A stretch of DNA of 64,000 nt from Adiantum capillus-veneris (taxonomy: Eukaryota > Streptophyta > Polypodiopsida > Polypodiales > Pteridaceae), in contig CM043951.1 in assembly GCA_014529385.2 (NCBI GenBank), forward strand, positions 111,311,469-111,375,468, written 5' to 3'. Under the pieces are notes generated by a model, which saw only the letters and a program-made list of their open reading frames with translations, was not told where the DNA came from and searched no databases. This document shows, in pieces, positions 1 through 12,132 of the stretch; position 1 is the stretch's first letter; each line of letters starts with the position of its first letter. Made by a program: the position numbers and the translations under genes.

Positions 1-505
1 TCTTCTTGTCCTCAAAAGACGCAGGAGGCAGTGCAACAATCTGTACTGGCATTACCACAAGACACGGCCTCTCTTGCCTCTCATATTCATGTCCATTTTT
101 GGCCTCTTTATCAGCATTCTTTGTACCTGCCTCATTTGTATCTGTAGCAGCCACTCGACCCATAGGGACCTCTCGACTTTTACCTTTGGTATTCCCAACA
201 GTGGGATCTGTACAAGACTCAGTTTTATCATGTGCAACTGCATCTTTCGTGTCCACAGTAGCCACGAAATGTTCTCCCATTGCCTCTCCCGATTGAGCTA
301 CTCTATCAGTGGGAACCTCTGTGCCTTTCCCTGCCTCATTGTTTTGCTCTATACATACCTCAGTTGTATTATGTGTATTTGCCTCTTTCATGTCCGTAGT
401 AGCCACGAGAGCTTCTCCCATTGTCTCTCCCGATTGAACTGCTCTATCGTATGCCTCAGCTGTTGAAGCGGTCCGGGGCGGGCAACAAGAAGAGCAACCT
501 CTAGA
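1..505 (-). CDS. partial ORF, disordered repeat protein, runs off the left edge
   Basis: The minus strand is open from a TGA near position 507 to the window edge, about 165 codons, and must continue outside the window. It holds two imperfect copies of a 47-residue (141-bp) unit, seen as AVQSGETMGEALVAT (around 410-450) and VAQSGEAMGEHFVAT (around 270-310). The product is rich in Thr, Ala, Glu, Lys and Asn, with no membrane segment and no domain I recognise. Its strand and low-complexity style match the frame at 2936-4468, so both could be exons of one gene; that is inference. The true start is not visible, and a splice acceptor may lie inside. Decay cannot be judged from this piece. Confidence 0.45.
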
Positions 506-635
506 CACCCTTCAAGGCTCCCGTGCTGCTCAATTGGGTTGGGGTTGGAAAAAACAACAAACACACACACAAACCCGCAACCTAACCCTACACAAATTTG
601 GGGCACCACCTAGTTTTGGATGCGAACTAGGACGC

Positions 636-673
<38 letters not shown>

Positions 674-2935
674 TGCTCGGGCTGCTTTGAAACGTATCGG
701 CAATGATCAAGCAAACACAACTATATATTTAAGAAAGAGAGAGAAAGGGGGAGGGGGTGCTTGTTGCATTAATACCTTCTTACAAATCTGTCATGACAAA
801 TCAAAGTGAGATTAGTATTTGTTCAACATAGCTTGCGTAAATTTCACCACAACACATCACAAGAAAAGCCACCCCAATCACTGTCTTAAGGCCAGGGGAG
901 TCCTCTCCACCCTGTCGCCTTCTTACAGTATGTGGGATTTATGGCTAGATTGATGACAACACCAGAGACAAGCTATCAAGAACTTAACAAAAAACACCAA
1001 GACACTTACGCATCATTGTTGTCCATTACTTCACGTTGAAAAGGAGACAAAGTATCCAAGCTTAGTCCAAATCCACCCTCCTTGATTCAGCAAATGTTGG
1101 GCTTACACTAGTAGGAGAAATGATAGATTTCCTAGTCTCAATTGAATGATCACTCTCTCTCTTACAATGGCATAGAGTTACCTTGCTAATCCCCTATTAC
1201 AACACATGCACATGCATAAGACAATGAGCTTCCACTCAAGAGCTCCTTCTAGAGAGGTTGAGCTTGGCTTCTCAAGCTATATCATAGTGCTCTTGCTTAT
1301 GGCTCCCCCTTTTGTGCTAGCCACACCCTCCTTTTATAGCAATTTTGAAGGCTAGGGTTACTCCTCTAACCATGGTTGGGTTAGATTTTCAGCCATTTAT
1401 CTAATTTCTTTTTCTTGGAATTATCAAGAAGTTGGTGGGGAAAGAGAGAGGAGAGCAATGGAGGTGATAGGACTTTTCATAGTGGGTTAGTGTTAGTAGA
1501 GTTAGTATTAATTTACAAATGGAATTGGATATTTACAATGGGAGTATCCATGTAGGATACAAATAAGGAAGAAAAACTCTTAAGAGGTAAGAAAAGGTGG
1601 ATTTCTTACAAGGTTGATGCTCCAAGTGTCTTGAGTAGGGCCAATTTTGACGCATGTTGACGGTCCACTAGCTTTGACGGTACATTTTTTCTCCACTCTT
1701 GACCTTCCTTGAGAGACAAGGTAATTGAAGCTGAGTAATCAACCACCATGATGCTGTCTTTTAAGAGAAGAGGCTGAATTTTGTGGTTTTTTTGATAGAT
1801 ATGGGTAAATTGGAGGAGGAAAAATGAGACTAGGTGGTCAATTTTGGAATGGAATTGTGTGTGGGAGGTATGAGTTCACTATGGTTTCTCTTATTCTTCA
1901 AGGTTGAGGAGAAGGTGAGTAGGGTGCAGAGAGGAGTGGTGAGAGAGGTGGGGATGATGAGTGGAGAAGTGTGTGTGAAAGAGGAAAATGATAAAGTGGA
2001 AGAGAGAGTGTGGCTGCATAGCATGGGAAAACTGGGGTCCACTAATAAAATCATAGCTCACAGCTCATAGCTCAAAAAAATATGAAAAACTTTGAGGCAA
2101 AATTTCAGCCCACAAGCTACAACTTTTGTTTGTATCACCTTTTCAAATTCGGAGAGCAAGTGAACTTTAAAAATTCAGCAAAACCGACTATTTTTTTCCA
2201 CTGCACAAAGTCCTTGTGGGGTCCTTCTTTGGATGATTCTTTTGAATACCTCCAAGAGTGGGCCCTCCATAGTGCATGTATGCATGCCACCTACCCTTGA
2301 CCTTATTTGGTAGGTCTATAATTGAAGATATTGTTGAGATCATGATATAAGTGAATAGTACAACTAAGAAAATCAAATATTGAGGGGTCTAAAAATATAT
2401 GTATATGTCAAATATAAATAATATAGGTGGAAAAAATATAAAGGGGTCAAAATAAATCTCTCTCATCATAAATCTACCATAAAAAAATGAATATTTTTTA
2501 TGGTCTAATTTATGAGAGTAATAGAGAATAGATGTAGGAAGGAAAAAAAATCACAATAGTGAAAAAATATACACATAAATAGAACTAGTTTTTTTTGGTT
2601 TTTTGTTGGGATGGAGTTACACCAAAAATAAGAGAAGCTTGCATGAGTTTATTTTTATATGGAATAAAGAGTATGCAAAATGGTAAGAAAAAATATGGTA
2701 ATGGTGAGTCAATGTACATAGCATAAATAACACATCCTACGTAGAAATATTTAAATAAATACCAAAATAATTACGAAAAATCTTTTTATTTAGGCCCCAT
2801 ATACAATGCAATATTTACACACAAATGGGCTATAATATACTTATATATTTTTTTTATTTTTTATTTTTGGCTCAACTAGCCCAATGACTAGCTAATTGAG
2901 GGTTTTTTAAGAAGATATGGGAAAAGTCCCGTGAC
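506..2935. other. gene-free stretch with a GA microsatellite
   Basis: I see no supported gene here. There is a (GA)n run at about 641-670, AT-rich DNA with short homopolymers from about 2400 to 2900, and short ORFs on both strands that mirror each other in purine-rich or pyrimidine-rich DNA and lack protein character. No LTR, terminal repeat or tRNA was recognised. Confidence 0.5.
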
Positions 2936-4468
2936 TCACGCACGCCTATGTACAGTGAAATTATAGGGATAGCCACAGTGTTTGGGTGATTTTGGTAGGG
3001 TGAGGTAACTCACTGTGGCAATTACAAAGAGCCGAAAAACGGCTATCACTGTGTTGGCAAAAGCCGCGACATCACCGTTACCCACTGTTGAGCCTATTCT
3101 AGGTACTCTCTTAATGAGGTCCTCCTCACCCAAGCCTCCCATATCTTCAACAATGGTATCTGTACCCTTTTCCTCCTCTGCATCAACAATGTCATCAGCT
3201 GCATCACTTGGGCAGACCACCTCGGCTTGGGCTGTGACATCACTTTGCACCCACTGCCTCACGTATTCCAGCTTCTCTCTCAATGAGGACCTCCTCACCC
3301 ATGCCTCTGGTATCCTCAATAGTGGCATCTGTACCCATAGGCACGACTGCATCAAGAAGGGAATCCATGACAGCATGAACAATACTTTCTGTTCCACATC
3401 ATTAACATTGTCATCAGGAGCAGCATCTATGCTAGCGTCAACTTTCATAGCATCCACAATGTCATTTGTGCAGGCATCAACTACCGTAGCATCAGCAATG
3501 GCATATGTGAAGGCATCAATTGTGGTAGCATCATCAATGGCATCTGTGCCAGATTCAACAGTGGCATCTATACCCATAGTCACAGTTGCATCAAGAAGGG
3601 CATCTATGACAGCATGTACAATACTTTCTGTTCCACCATCATTAACATTGCCATCAGCAGCACCATCTGTGCTAGAATCAACTTCCATAGCATCCACAAT
3701 GTCATTTGTGCAGGCATCAACTATCGTAGCATCAACAATGGCATCTGTGCAGGCATCAACTGTGGTAGCATCATCAATGGCATCTGTGCCAGATTCAACA
3801 GTGGCATTTGTACCCATAGCCACGACTGCATCAAGAAGGGCATCTATTACAGCATGAACAATATTTTCTGTTCCACCATCATTAACATTGCCATCAGCAG
3901 CAGAATCTGTGCGAGCATCAACTTCCATAGCATCCACAATGTCATTTGTGCAGGCATCAACTAGCGTAGCATCATCAATGGCATCTGTGTAGGCATCAAC
4001 TACCATAGCATCATCAATGGAATATGTGTCATATTCAACTGTGGTGGGGGTGGGTAATGTACTCTTTTCAAGTTTAGCGCGGTCAACATCTGTATGTACA
4101 TCATGATGCACAACCTGCACATCAACTGCATTAGGCACATTTGGAACAAATTCATCAGTACTAGTAGGTGTGCAGGGATCAACTATATCAAAAGACTTTT
4201 TTTTATTCCCTGTAACCCCCCTGGAATCTGTAGCACCCCCTCTTGGATTCTTCACAAGATAAGACTGAGCCAGTGAACCTACAGACCCCTCAACCGTATC
4301 AAAAGACACTTTTTTTTTGCCTGTATCCCCCCTGGAAGCTGTAGCACCCCTTCTTGGATTCTTCACAATATAAGACTGAGCCAGTGAACCTACAGACCCC
4401 TCATCTAGAAACCCTGAAGAGCGAGTGCATCTCATGCAAGTTCCTCTTTTTTCAGCTTCTTGATTATC
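2936..4468 (-). CDS. unknown Asp/Ala/Val/Thr-rich tandem-repeat protein
   Basis: A long minus-strand frame reads about 510 codons to a stop at 2936. An intron acceptor (GTCGTAG before ATAATCAAGAAGC) near 4469 is the likely left end of this exon; the apparent ATG at 4585 lies inside the LTR of gypsy A and is not the real start. The first part has two copies of a 37-residue unit (GSVGSLAQSYIVKNPRRGAT and a variant) with a following basic patch. The middle has three copies of an 80-residue unit built on DACTNDIVDAMEVD and IVHAVIDALLDA. The last 30 or so residues look like read-through into non-coding DNA. The composition is acidic and probably disordered. I do not recognise the family. The opposite strand is also open over 3015-3857, but this follows from the repeat composition. 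Confidence 0.45.
   Translation of the reverse strand, partial: DNQEAEKRGTCMRCTRSSGFLDEGSVGSLAQSYIVKNPRRGATASRGDTGKKKVSFDTVEGSVGSLAQSYLVKNPRGGATDSRGVTGNKKKSFDIVDPCTPTSTDEFVPNVPNAVDVQVVHHDVHTDVDRAKLEKSTLPTPTTVEYDTYSIDDAMVVDAYTDAIDDATLVDACTNDIVDAMEVDARTDSAADGNVNDGGTENIVHAVIDALLDAVVAMGTNATVESGTDAIDDATTVDACTDAIVDATIVDACTNDIVDAMEVDSSTDGAADGNVNDGGTESIVHAVIDALLDATVTMGIDATVESGTDAIDDATTIDAFTYAIADATVVDACTNDIVDAMKVDASIDAAPDDNVNDVEQKVLFMLSWIPFLMQSCLWVQMPLLRIPEAWVRRSSLREKLEYVRQWVQSDVTAQAEVVCPSDAADDIVDAEEEKGTDTIVEDMGGLGEEDLIKRVPRIGSTVGNGDVAAFANTVIAVFRLFVIATVSYLTLPKSPKHCGYPYNFTVHRRA
3340..4030. repeat. three 240-bp tandem units inside the repeat-protein ORF
   Basis: The string CATCCACAATGTCATTTGTG recurs at 3451, 3691 and 3931, an exact 240-bp (80-codon) period. 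Units differ by substitutions that mostly keep the frame, as expected for coding repeat expansion. Confidence 0.85.
4215..4435. repeat. two 111-bp tandem units inside the repeat-protein ORF
   Basis: The string AAGACTGAGCCAGTGAACCT occurs at 4261 and 4372, a 111-bp (37-codon) period that encodes the GSVGSLAQSY unit twice on the minus strand. Confidence 0.85.
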
Positions 4469-4563
4469 TACGACAAGAGAAAGTAGAAACGTATTACTAA
4501 ACATGTACGGAAAATAAATCAAATAGTTTGCAACTACTCGATGCAAAGAATTAAAAGACATGT

Positions 4564-5514
4564 TGAGGCAAGTTTTTCCATGCATGGGAACCCCCCATAT
4601 ATTTTTGCCCTTTTACCAAAATATTTCTTATTATATAAATTACTTTTGATTTTTTCTTCCTTTTTCACAAACGTTTTAGCCTTTATTAAATAAATAAGAC
4701 TTATGCTAATCAATCACGATGTAGCATAAATAAGTAAGCTTTCTTTGTTGATCTCTCTTTTGAACTTAAATATAAAATATATATATTTTAAATAACATTA
4801 TATATTTTAGTATTTTCTAATATATTTTTCATGTATGTATATTATTCCACCCTACCAAATATTTTATTCACTAGTTTTCATTTTCAAACCTCAACCCCAC
4901 TTTCAAATTTCAATAATACCTCCATCTAGATGATTGCCAATCTTTTCAAAACTCTAGGTCATGTTTTCATACACATGAAGGAGCTTACACTTTTGCAAGC
5001 AATCAACACACTCCATCTTGCTGCCATACCTTGTGTCGCTTTGGATACATGTCATTGTGAGTATGGTATATGCTTTTTTCTTGCCATTTCTTTTTATGCT
5101 TATGTTAAGGTGTGCGGATTCGCCACAATACACACACACTCTCTCTCCCTCTCATATTCCTATCATCTTTCTACTTCCATCTTGAGGTGTGCGGATTCGC
5201 CACCTCTTGTATGAGAAGTGAGCATACTTGCATGTATCCATGACCTCATTATCTTCCTTACTACATGCACAAGTGACGAGCCCATTCTCACTCACTCACC
5301 ACTCCTCTCACCATATTCTCTGACCACCCCATTCCACACTTGGGGCGTGGATCTTGAAATTGTTTTCCATGGCATGTTTCATTGTGTATATGTATGCATC
5401 CTAGCCGCATATCTTTCTAGGTGGTGCCCCTATTGTGTATCCCCCATGATGAGGCCATTGTGCATAGTCTTGGTGTAGAGGCCACCGGGTCTATTTTTCA
5501 CTTCCGCCTCTAAT
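4564..5514 (+). repeat. gypsy A 5' LTR, internally deleted
   Basis: This matches the 3' LTR in two blocks: 4564 to about 4993 with 17650 to about 18080, and about 4993-5514 with about 20394-20917. The 2.3 kb between the blocks in the 3' LTR is missing here. The joint carries a short CTT microhomology. The next bases, TTTGGTGCCCCCACTG, begin with TGG after the LTR end and are a candidate primer-binding site. Confidence 0.8.
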
Positions 5515-5582
5515 TTGGTGCCCCCACTGAGGAGGGCTCTCAAGACCTTCAGTTTACAAGGCTGACATGTTTACTTCTCTTC

Positions 5583-6414
5583 ATGGACGAGTGGCTTCTT
5601 GAATTCTCTAATTGGACCACTGAAGAGGAGGAGCTGCAAGAAGGTTTGACTCAAGTCATCAAGACACTCTTGCCAGGGTGTTGTATTGGTAGCATAGAAG
5701 AGGTGGTAAGACCCTCTTTCCCTACTCAAATTGTTTACATTTCTCATCATCCCCGCAAGCATAAAAGCAAGGCACAAGCTGCATCATGCTCACATTGTAG
5801 CCAAAAACCGCACCTTCGCCACATCTTTGCCACCTATTCCACCTACCCCCACAACAAGCCTTCACACCTTGAGGAAGCTACTACGAACGCGTGGTCCCTC
5901 CCTCTCCCTTGCACCAAAATATTCAAGGGTTTTCCACCGCCGACAATCACCCCGTCTCCAAAAAAAAAAGGGTAAATCCTCCAAATTCTTTCTATACCTC
6001 ACTCTCATCTCATGAGCCAGGAACTAGAAACAGCAGCATGGATTGTACGTCGTCTACCGAGTGAAGTGGCGGAGCCTGTCATCGACAAGGTTTTTGACAC
6101 TGGTTTTGCTTGGCGGAAAGACAAGACCCTCCACCTTCAAGGGGTGTTGCTTGTAAATCAAGGCTATGATGACGACTTTACAACTTGCTTTGTATCCATC
6201 CAACTTGGATTAATACAAGTGGAAAGTGAAGTTGCTCAAAGAGAGAGAGTTCAAGATTTTCCAAGAGCTTGCTAGAGGGGCAGTCCTAGAGCTAGAAGAC
6301 GAAGACAACCTTGTCCTGTGGTACTATAAATTTGACCTCGACTACCAAGAGCTCTACACCTCCGACTATAACCTTCCACCACAAAGGAGAGAGCCTTTCC
6401 AAATTATCATGTGA
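5583..6414 (+). other. possible extra leader ORF in gypsy A, frames broken
   Basis: Between the 5' LTR and gag, two stretches have protein-like composition: one from the ATG at 5583 (MDEWLLEFSNWTTEEEELQE) and one from 6012 (MSQELETAAWIVRRLPSEVA), continuing after a frame change near 6226 to 6414. No known domain is recognised. This could be a captured coding fragment, a family-specific leader ORF or chance. An (AT)n run lies at about 6686-6708. Confidence 0.25.
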
Positions 6415-6734
6415 TGGACCCAACACATCAAACTTTTTCAAGGAACCAAACTTATGCACCACAACGAATTCAATCAATCAAAGTAATCTTGGTCCGCAAG
6501 ATGTTTTATCAGCAGATCATTACAACCATGTTTGGTAGAGAACGACTGCAAGAGATAAACACCTCTTCTCTACCCTTTATCCTCCCTATGATTAATCATG
6601 AAGTGTCTTTTGATGTAGTTATTTTCATCCTTGTATAGTATGTTTTCCATCCACCGAGTACCCATGTATTGAATCTCTATAAAAATATATATATATATAT
6701 ATATATAAGTCGAGTTAATTTTGTCACTCTCACA

Positions 6735-7590
6735 ATGGCAAGTGTAGCATTTCCAACATTTACTGGTAAGGTGGGTGAGGATGCTGCAGACTTTCTAGAC
6801 AACTTGGAAATAGCATGTGTCATCTTTGCGAGAGATGATGATGCTTCACACTTGCGCATCTTCCCACTTATAATGAAGGTGGAGGCAAGATCATGGTACA
6901 ATGACTTGGCACAAGAAACCAAGGAACGGTGGGACTTATTAAGAGCAGCCTTTGTCAAGCGTTTTGGAGAGGGCACAACATCAGAGAAGCTATGGCAATT
7001 GTTGAAAGAGTTGAAGTAGGGCAGTATGCTGGAATATGTATCATATGAGTCAAAGTTTGTAGATTTATGGTAGCGATGGGTTGCATCGCTAAGAGAGGAT
7101 GAGGGGGCACCTGATTTCCTAAAAAAAGATCGGTTTGTGGCTGGGTTATGGCCAACTCTTAAAGAGAAGGTGAAGGGAAGGTTTCCTGCTACGTATGAGC
7201 TAGCAGTTGAAGTGGCTCGCCATAAAGACAAGAAGTTGCGCCTACAAGCCAGGAATATCAATGAAGAGGAAGCCGTTAGGACCCAACCACCTCTAGCACC
7301 ACCTACAACAGCCGCCCAGAGGATTCAACCACAAGAACCAATTGAAGATCAGAAAGACCTACTCCATCGAATCACCAATCAGCTTGAGAATCTCTCAGTC
7401 CATTTGATACAACAAGGGCATGCACACAATCGCAACCAAGAGCAAGGGAGAGGACAATGAAGGAAAAACCAAGAATACCACTGCTACAATTGTGGGGAGG
7501 ATGGTCATGGCATGTACTACTGTCCACACGCAAGGAGGAAGAATTTCAACAGAGGAGCCAGGCAAAACCAGGTTTCACCACCGAGAGCAA
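6735..7590 (+). pseudogene. gypsy A gag, broken
   Basis: This is the nucleocapsid/capsid gene of gypsy A, starting at ATG 6735 (MASVAFPTFTGKVGEDAADF). The typical Ty3 gag helices around RSWYNDLAQE and FVKRFGEGTTSEKLWQLLKE are visible. TAG stops near 7018 and 7068 break the frame. A CX2CX4HX4C zinc knuckle (CYNCGEDGHGMYYC) lies at about 7485-7527. The frame runs into the insertion site of copia A at 7590 and resumes at 13268 after it. Confidence 0.75.
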
Positions 7591-7804
7591 TGTAGAGTGC
7601 GCAGGTGATGGAGAAGGTAGGAAAGAAGACTACACACACACACCAACACACATCGAGACACACACACACAATCGTTACCCTGCAGCAGCCATTCAACGTG
7701 CTGCTCTTCTCTTCTTCTCTTTTGAACTATTATCCAAAGTATATTTACAACATAGTATAGTCAGTGTCCAGCCGCCCATAGCACAATGGACATATTCTTT
7801 AACA
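7591..7804 (-). repeat. copia A 3' LTR
   Basis: 214 bp, TGTAGAGTGC to TTCTTTAACA on the plus strand; it contains a CA-rich stretch. It matches the LTR at 13037. Confidence 0.9.
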
Positions 7805-10800
7805 CTCCCCATCAAGCTCAGAGTGAGATTGCATATGATGGATTCCCAATGCTTCAGGAAAGTAGCAAAACTTATCCTTTCCAAGATCTTTTGTGAATAT
7901 ATCCGCAACTTGATCATTTGTCATCACATACACCAAATCAATCTCATTTGCCAAAACTTTTTTTCTAATGAAGTGATAATGTACCTCAATGTGTTTAGTG
8001 CGAGCATGGTAGACTGGATTCTTTGCCAACATGATGCTGCTAATATTGTCACAATATATAATGACACTGTCAAGATAGTCAAAACCAAAGTCTACCATAA
8101 GTACTCTCAACCATGACTCTTCACATGCTGCCAAAGCTGCTCCACGATATTCAGCTTCTGTACTTGATAATGCTACAGTTGATTGCTTCTTGCTACTCCA
8201 ACTTATCATACCATTGCCAATGGAAAATGCATAACCACTTGTAGATCTTCTATCCATAAAATCTCCTACCCAGTCTGCATCTGTGTAACCATAAAGACAA
8301 AGCTTTCCATTCTTTTCATAAAACATTCCATAACTGACAGTGGCTTTCACATATCTCATAATCCGTCTCACTGCATCAAGATGATTTTTACATGGATTTT
8401 GCATGGATTGACTCACAACACCCACTGCATAACTCAAATCTGGCCTTGTTATTGTCAAGTAAATAAGGCTTCCAACCATCTTGCGATACATAGTGACATC
8501 CTCAATGTAATGTCCATCATCAAACAACTTCACATTTTGATCAAGAGGTGTATCAACCGGTTTGCACGCTGTCATTCCATACTTCTCAAGCATATCCAAT
8601 GCGTATTGTCTTTGTATCATCCAAATTTCTGATAAAGTATTGACAATTTCAATTCCCAAGAAATATCTCAACTCACCTAGGTCCTTCATGTTGAATTCTC
8701 TGAACAAACTCTTCTTGACATGCAAAATTTGCTCAGCATGACTTCCAGTGAGAATCAAGTCATCAACATAGATAACAATAACGACGATCTCTCCATCAAC
8801 ATGCTTCAAAAATATTGAGTGATCAGCAGTAGATTGTTTAAATCCAATCTTCTTCAAGAATCTGGTTATCTTTTCACACCAAGCTCTAGATGCTTGCTTC
8901 AAACCATACAATGCTTTCTTCAACTTACACACATAATATGGAAACTCTGGATGTTGATAACCCTCTGGCTGTATCATATAAAATTCTTCTTCCAAGTCAC
9001 CATTCAAGAATGCATTATCCACATCCATTTGCCGTAACTTCCAACTGAACATACTTGCCATTGCTATCACCAATCTAAATGTTGTCATCTTTGCAACCGG
9101 ACTAAATGTCTCATCATAATCAAGACCTTTTGTTTGTGCATAACCTTTAGAAACAAGCATCGCTTTGTATCTTTCCACACTACCATCTGACTTGCACTTG
9201 ACTTTGTATACCCATTTTGAACCAATTGCTTTCTTTCCACTTGGCAAGCGAACCAAATCCCAAGTGTCATTCTTCACAAGAGCATCCATCTCATCATCCA
9301 TAGCTGACTCCCATTCTGATTTTCCAATTGCCTCTTGAAAACATGTAGGCTCTTTATGTTGCACACGTGAAACCATGTATGCATAATGTGTACACATGTA
9401 ATCGTTGTATGTCAATCTATCAACTGGATAACGCACCCTCTCTGATCTTCTCAACTGTGGTGCACTCTTCTCTTCAACTCTTGCATATGGGGGTACATAT
9501 TTCTCAATATGCTTATTGCCAGGTGTCCTCAAATGTGGTAAACCATGCTCTTCATCGAGTCTTTCATCTCCAAAACTCTCTTCAACCACTTTCTTCTTGC
9601 CTTTCTCGTCTTGCTTCTTATCTCGCAAACGACCGCTCCATGGGTTGACACTTCTTGTACTCTCCTCTGTCATATGTGGTCCTGAAATAGTTCTTGTTGA
9701 TGGTCCTGGCTTATCAACAACATGACACACATTCTCTTGCTCTTCATACTCATCTTCTATCATCACTGGCTTTGGTTTATACCATGGTTCGTGCTCACAA
9801 AATCTGACATCTCTATTGACATAAACTTGTCTTGTCGTAGGATCATAGCACTTGTAACCTTTCTTTTCAAATGGGTAGCCCAAGAATATACACCTCACTG
9901 CCTTTGGCTCCATCTTCTTTCTTGCTTCATTTGGCACATGAACATAGCAAACACATCCAAAAACTTTCATGTAGGAAACTGTTGGCTTGATCCCATAAAG
10001 TCTCTCATAAAGTGAAATTTCATGTACTGCTGTATGAACTGCTTCAGCCCAATATGTTAATGGCATATTCATCTCATTCATCATGGCTCTTGCAATCTCT
10101 GCTATGACTCTATTCTTTCTCTCAGCAACTCCATTTTTTTGTGGTGTGTATCTGCAAGTAATCTGTCTTCTTATGCCTTGTTCACGTAAGTAATCATCAA
10201 AACTGTGTGACATGTACTCTCCCCCTCCATCTGTACATAGGCATTTAATTTGACAACCATTCTCTTTCTCAACCATAACTTTGAACTCCACAAATACCTC
10301 AAATGCCTCTAACTTTGCCTTTAGAAAGTAAACCCATGTCATTCTGCTGTAATCATCCGTAAATGTCATAAAATATCGACAACCATTTGGTGTAGCATGA
10401 TCACAAGGTCCCCAAATATCTGAACGAACAATTTCCAAAGGACTTTGGCTAATTCTCCCCCTCTTTGGAAATGGTAAACGAGATTGCTTTCCAAATTGAC
10501 AAGCTTCACAAACATGATCAAAATTCAATCTGCCAAACTTTGGTAATCCACGTACAATTTGATTTGATTGCATATGCTTTAATCTTCTAAAATTGACATG
10601 ACCAATCCTCTTATGCCATAAATTTGCCCAATCATCTTGAGTGGTTGATTTGTTTGCATACATACCACTGTGTAAACATGGATCTCCAGCTTCCAATGAG
10701 AACAAAAGACCTTTCTTTCTTCCACGTGCCAATATCTTGCCTGGTCTGCCTTTGTGAAACTCCTCTATGAAGCAGCCATAATGATTAAAACGGACTTGCA

Positions 10801-11330
10801 ACCCTTGATCTGTCATCTGTCCAACTGATGCTAAATTCTTTGTGATTGAAGGCACATATAGAACATCTCTCAATGTGTTGTATGTCTCGTCTTTTTCTAG
10901 CAATGGAACTGAACCAACATGTGTAATCTGATGCAAAGTATCATCACCTGTAGCGACAAACTCATCCTCCTCTAATTTCTCTTTTCTGTCAAACCATTCA
11001 CCATGATATGTCATATGATTTATGGTACCACTATCTAAATACCAATCATCTGTATGATGTGGCTCCACCATGCTTCCAACAACATGCTCCATAGGAAATA
11101 AATGTCCACTCGACCTATTGTCATATATATTTTGATCATGAGGATTGTATCCAACAAAGTTTCCTCCATGTCTGCCATAACCTCGGCCTCTTCCACCACG
11201 ATCACGATTTTGATTTAGCCTTGTGTAACATTCTCTTTCAAAGTGACCATAAATGCCACATCTGTTACAATATCCATCTCTTTGAGGATGTACAAATCGT
11301 CCACCTCTACGTCCACGAGTTCGGGCTCTC
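7799..11330 (-). CDS. copia A pol polyprotein (protease, integrase, RT, RNase H)
   Basis: The frame runs unbroken on the minus strand from about 11330 to 7799; the first in-frame ATG is at 11092 (1097 residues), but the frame upstream of it also encodes a zinc knuckle (CNRCGIYGHFEREC, about 11240-11285) belonging to gag. In order it shows the aspartic protease motif WYLDSGTINHMT, the GAG-pre-integrase segment with a Cys pair (CEACQFGKQ), integrase core residues in VRSDIWGP, CTDGGGEY and KNGVAERKNR, the RT motif YVDDLIL, and RNase H motifs YTDADW and STEAEYRG. All key catalytic residues are present. The product would make cDNA and integrate it. This is the best preserved retroelement polyprotein in the window apart from copia D. 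Confidence 0.93.
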
Positions 11331-12132
11331 CCCTGCCTCTTTGGCTATAATCATTGTAACTTTGACTTTGTTGGTTTTGCCATTGACCTCTTCCAACATT
11401 GTTTCCATGACCATAGTTTCCTCTTCCACCTCTATTGTTTTCACGACCTCTAGAGTAAAATACCCGATCTCTGGAATTGTTATTTGATGTAGAAAGACGT
11501 GAATTTCCTAACTTCACCTCTTCTTGCAAACAAAGGTTTACTAACTCTTCAAAATCAGGAATGTGTCCTCGAACAGATATAGATGTATCCAATGACTTGT
11601 ATTCCGGTCCCAAACCATTCAATGTCACTGAAACTAAGTCATCATCTGGAACTTCAACATTAATGCTCGCAAGATCTTCCTATATTTGCTTTATCTCTGT
11701 CACATAATCTGATATGGATCTATTTCCTCGCCATACACAATGTAACCTTTGCTTCAAGTGAACTTTTCATGGTTCTGTATTGGAGCTGTTCATTCTTGCT
11801 AGTATCTCCCATGCTTCCTTTGGAGATTGAGCCTTCTTCACATGTGGTATAAAAAAGTCACTAATGCATAGTTAAACCCAATGCATCACTTTCCTTGAAT
11901 TCTCGATCCACTTCTTGTAAGCTTCTACTCCTGCTTGCCATGTTTTATGTGCTTCAACATTCTGTCTATTTGGTTCCAAACCAACCTCGGGACACTCTTG
12001 TTCACCTGTAATATAATCCCATAAACCTTTGCCCATGATAAAGTTCTCCATCCTGTAAGACCATATGTTGTAGTTCTCTCTGGTCAGCTTCTCTCCAACA
12101 ATCCATGTGACTTGAGTTGAACTTTCTGCCAT
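11215..12132 (-). pseudogene. copia A gag, frameshifted
   Basis: The likely start is the ATG at 12132 (MAESSTQVTWIVGEKLTREN), followed by the UBN2-like gag region (YNIWSYRMENFIMGKGLWDY). The frame fails near 11872, then a second open part (MTLNGLGPEYKSLDTSISVR) reads from 11628 through an Arg/Gly-rich region. A further frameshift near 11320 separates this from the zinc knuckle, which continues into pol. At least two frame lesions make it non-functional as written. Confidence 0.75.

Noticed and set aside
1830-2070. Overlapping ORFs on both strands
   Set aside because: Both are open because the DNA is strongly purine/pyrimidine biased; neither has conserved-looking residues or splice signals.
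3015-3857. Plus-strand 280-codon ORF rich in Ser, Thr and Ala
   Set aside because: It is the antisense of the 80-residue coding repeats on the minus strand; the repeat composition keeps the other strand open too.
7457-8116. Plus-strand 219-codon ORF across the gypsy A and copia A junction
   Set aside because: It mixes gag, LTR sequence and antisense pol of copia A; the frame is accidental.
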